DNA from: Bacteroidota bacterium
GTDB taxonomy: Bacteria; Bacteroidota; Rhodothermia; Balneolales; Balneolaceae
Length of the DNA stretch: 5,296 nt
Direction of reading: 5' to 3'
Assembly: GCA_024635465.1 (NCBI GenBank)
Contig: JAGXIS010000167.1
Span: forward strand, 1 to 5,296
The notes below the pieces were generated by a model, which had not been told where the DNA came from, did not search any database, and saw only the letters and a list, made by a program, of their open reading frames with translations. This document shows, piece after piece, positions 4,614 through 5,296 of this stretch. How positions within the stretch are numbered: position 1 is the stretch's first letter; the number at the start of each line of letters is the position of its first letter. The position numbers and the translations under genes were made by a program.

Positions 4614-5296
4614 TTGTCAAAAAAGAAAAAGTTCGAAACGGAAGCCATTCGCACTCAAACGCCAACCACAGGTGAGAGAGAACATTCCACACCTTTATAT
4701 ATGACATCCAGTTTTACCTTTGAATCTGCTGAGCATGCTCGAGCTATGTTTGCTAATGAAATTGAGGGAAATGTCTACAGCCGCTACTCCAATCCAAATA
4801 CGGATGAGTTTATTACCAAAATGTGCAAGTTGGAAGGTGCTGAATCGGGTGTGGCTACAGCATCCGGAATGGCTGCAGTATTTGGCTCGTTAGCAGGAAT
4901 TTTGAATCAAGGTGATCATATCCTTGCTTCCAGATCCCTCTTTGGATCTTCCCATCAGATTTTAAGTCAAATTTTACCTCGTTGGGGCATTACATTCACT
5001 TATGCGGATACCACGAATCCCAATAGTTGGAAGGATCTTCTGCAGTCGAATACAAAAATGCTATTTTTGGAAACTCCATCGAATCCGGGTCTAGACCTTA
5101 TCGATTTAGAGTGGGCAGGAAATTTTTCCAAAGAGAATAGCCTGATCATGGTTGTAGACAATTGTTTCGCCACTCCATACCTTCAGACGCCGATTTCCTA
5201 TGGTGCGGATCTTGTTCAGCATTCTGCCACAAAATTCATCGATGGACAAGGGCGTGCCATTGGTGGAGTAATTGTTGGAAATCAGAAATATATGGA
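4614..5296 (+). CDS. metZ: O-succinyl/O-acetylhomoserine sulfhydrylase (Cys/Met metabolism PLP enzyme), 3' partial
   Basis: PLP-dependent enzyme of the cystathionine gamma-synthase family, most like homoserine sulfhydrylases that make homocysteine from an acylated homoserine and sulfide in methionine synthesis; cytoplasmic. The 227 codons visible cover roughly the first half to 60% of a protein of about 390 residues. Motifs are EHSTPLYMTSSFTF (23-36), YSRYSNPN (55-62, phosphate-binding Tyr/Arg), SGMAA (84-88), ETPSNP (153-158), VDNCFATPYLQ (181-191; D182 contacts the pyridine nitrogen) and SATK with K207 as the Schiff-base lysine. The start is TTG at 4614: a TAG lies upstream in frame at 4581 and the first in-frame ATG is residue 30, inside a conserved block, so it cannot be the start. 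Acyl-group preference, and the distinction from MetB or MetY, cannot be settled from the visible part. The frame runs intact to the window edge. Confidence 0.9.
   Translation, partial: MSKKKKFETEAIRTQTPTTGEREHSTPLYMTSSFTFESAEHARAMFANEIEGNVYSRYSNPNTDEFITKMCKLEGAESGVATASGMAAVFGSLAGILNQGDHILASRSLFGSSHQILSQILPRWGITFTYADTTNPNSWKDLLQSNTKMLFLETPSNPGLDLIDLEWAGNFSKENSLIMVVDNCFATPYLQTPISYGADLVQHSATKFIDGQGRAIGGVIVGNQKYM

Overview
The window is a chromosomal stretch of moderately A+T-rich DNA with five protein genes, all on the + strand, and two long non-coding gaps packed with repeats. Weak or absent Shine-Dalgarno sites, TTG start codons on two genes and the gene types point to the Bacteroidota/Balneolota/Rhodothermota side of the bacteria, possibly a marine member. 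That is an inference from style, not a demonstrated assignment.

Left part (1-1644): the 3' end of leuD (isopropylmalate isomerase small subunit) overlaps by one base a complete leuB (3-isopropylmalate dehydrogenase). They perform the second and third steps of leucine synthesis and look like the tail of a leu operon. A hairpin with a short T-run follows leuB.

First gap (1645-2257): no credible gene. Bases 1657-2023 hold nine closely spaced hairpins, including a diverged direct repeat of about 75 bp. The outermost two hairpins are inverted copies of each other (18 bases exact). Bases 2076-2229 hold four palindromes of a different, operator-like kind, just upstream of the next gene.

Middle part (2258-3742): an AhpD-like CxxC protein and the radical SAM enzyme ArsS. 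ArsS joins the 5'-deoxyadenosyl group of SAM to dimethylated arsenic, an early step of arsenosugar synthesis; the small protein belongs to the peroxidase-like family found beside ArsS. The methyltransferase ArsM, which should supply the substrate, and an ArsR regulator are not in the window.

Second gap (3743-4130): a 124-bp imperfect palindromic element (two 61-base arms, 2-base centre) and ten tandem heptamers of consensus ACTTTTC, neither of which codes.

Right part (4131-5296): an OsmC-family thiol peroxidase-like protein, then the 5' part of a PLP-dependent homoserine sulfhydrylase (MetZ type) that runs off the window. Methionine supply, hence SAM, is a possible metabolic link to ArsS, but only adjacency supports this.

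The genes belong to known families. The least explained parts are the hairpin cluster, the operator-like palindromes before the arsenosugar genes, and the palindromic element with the heptamer array.
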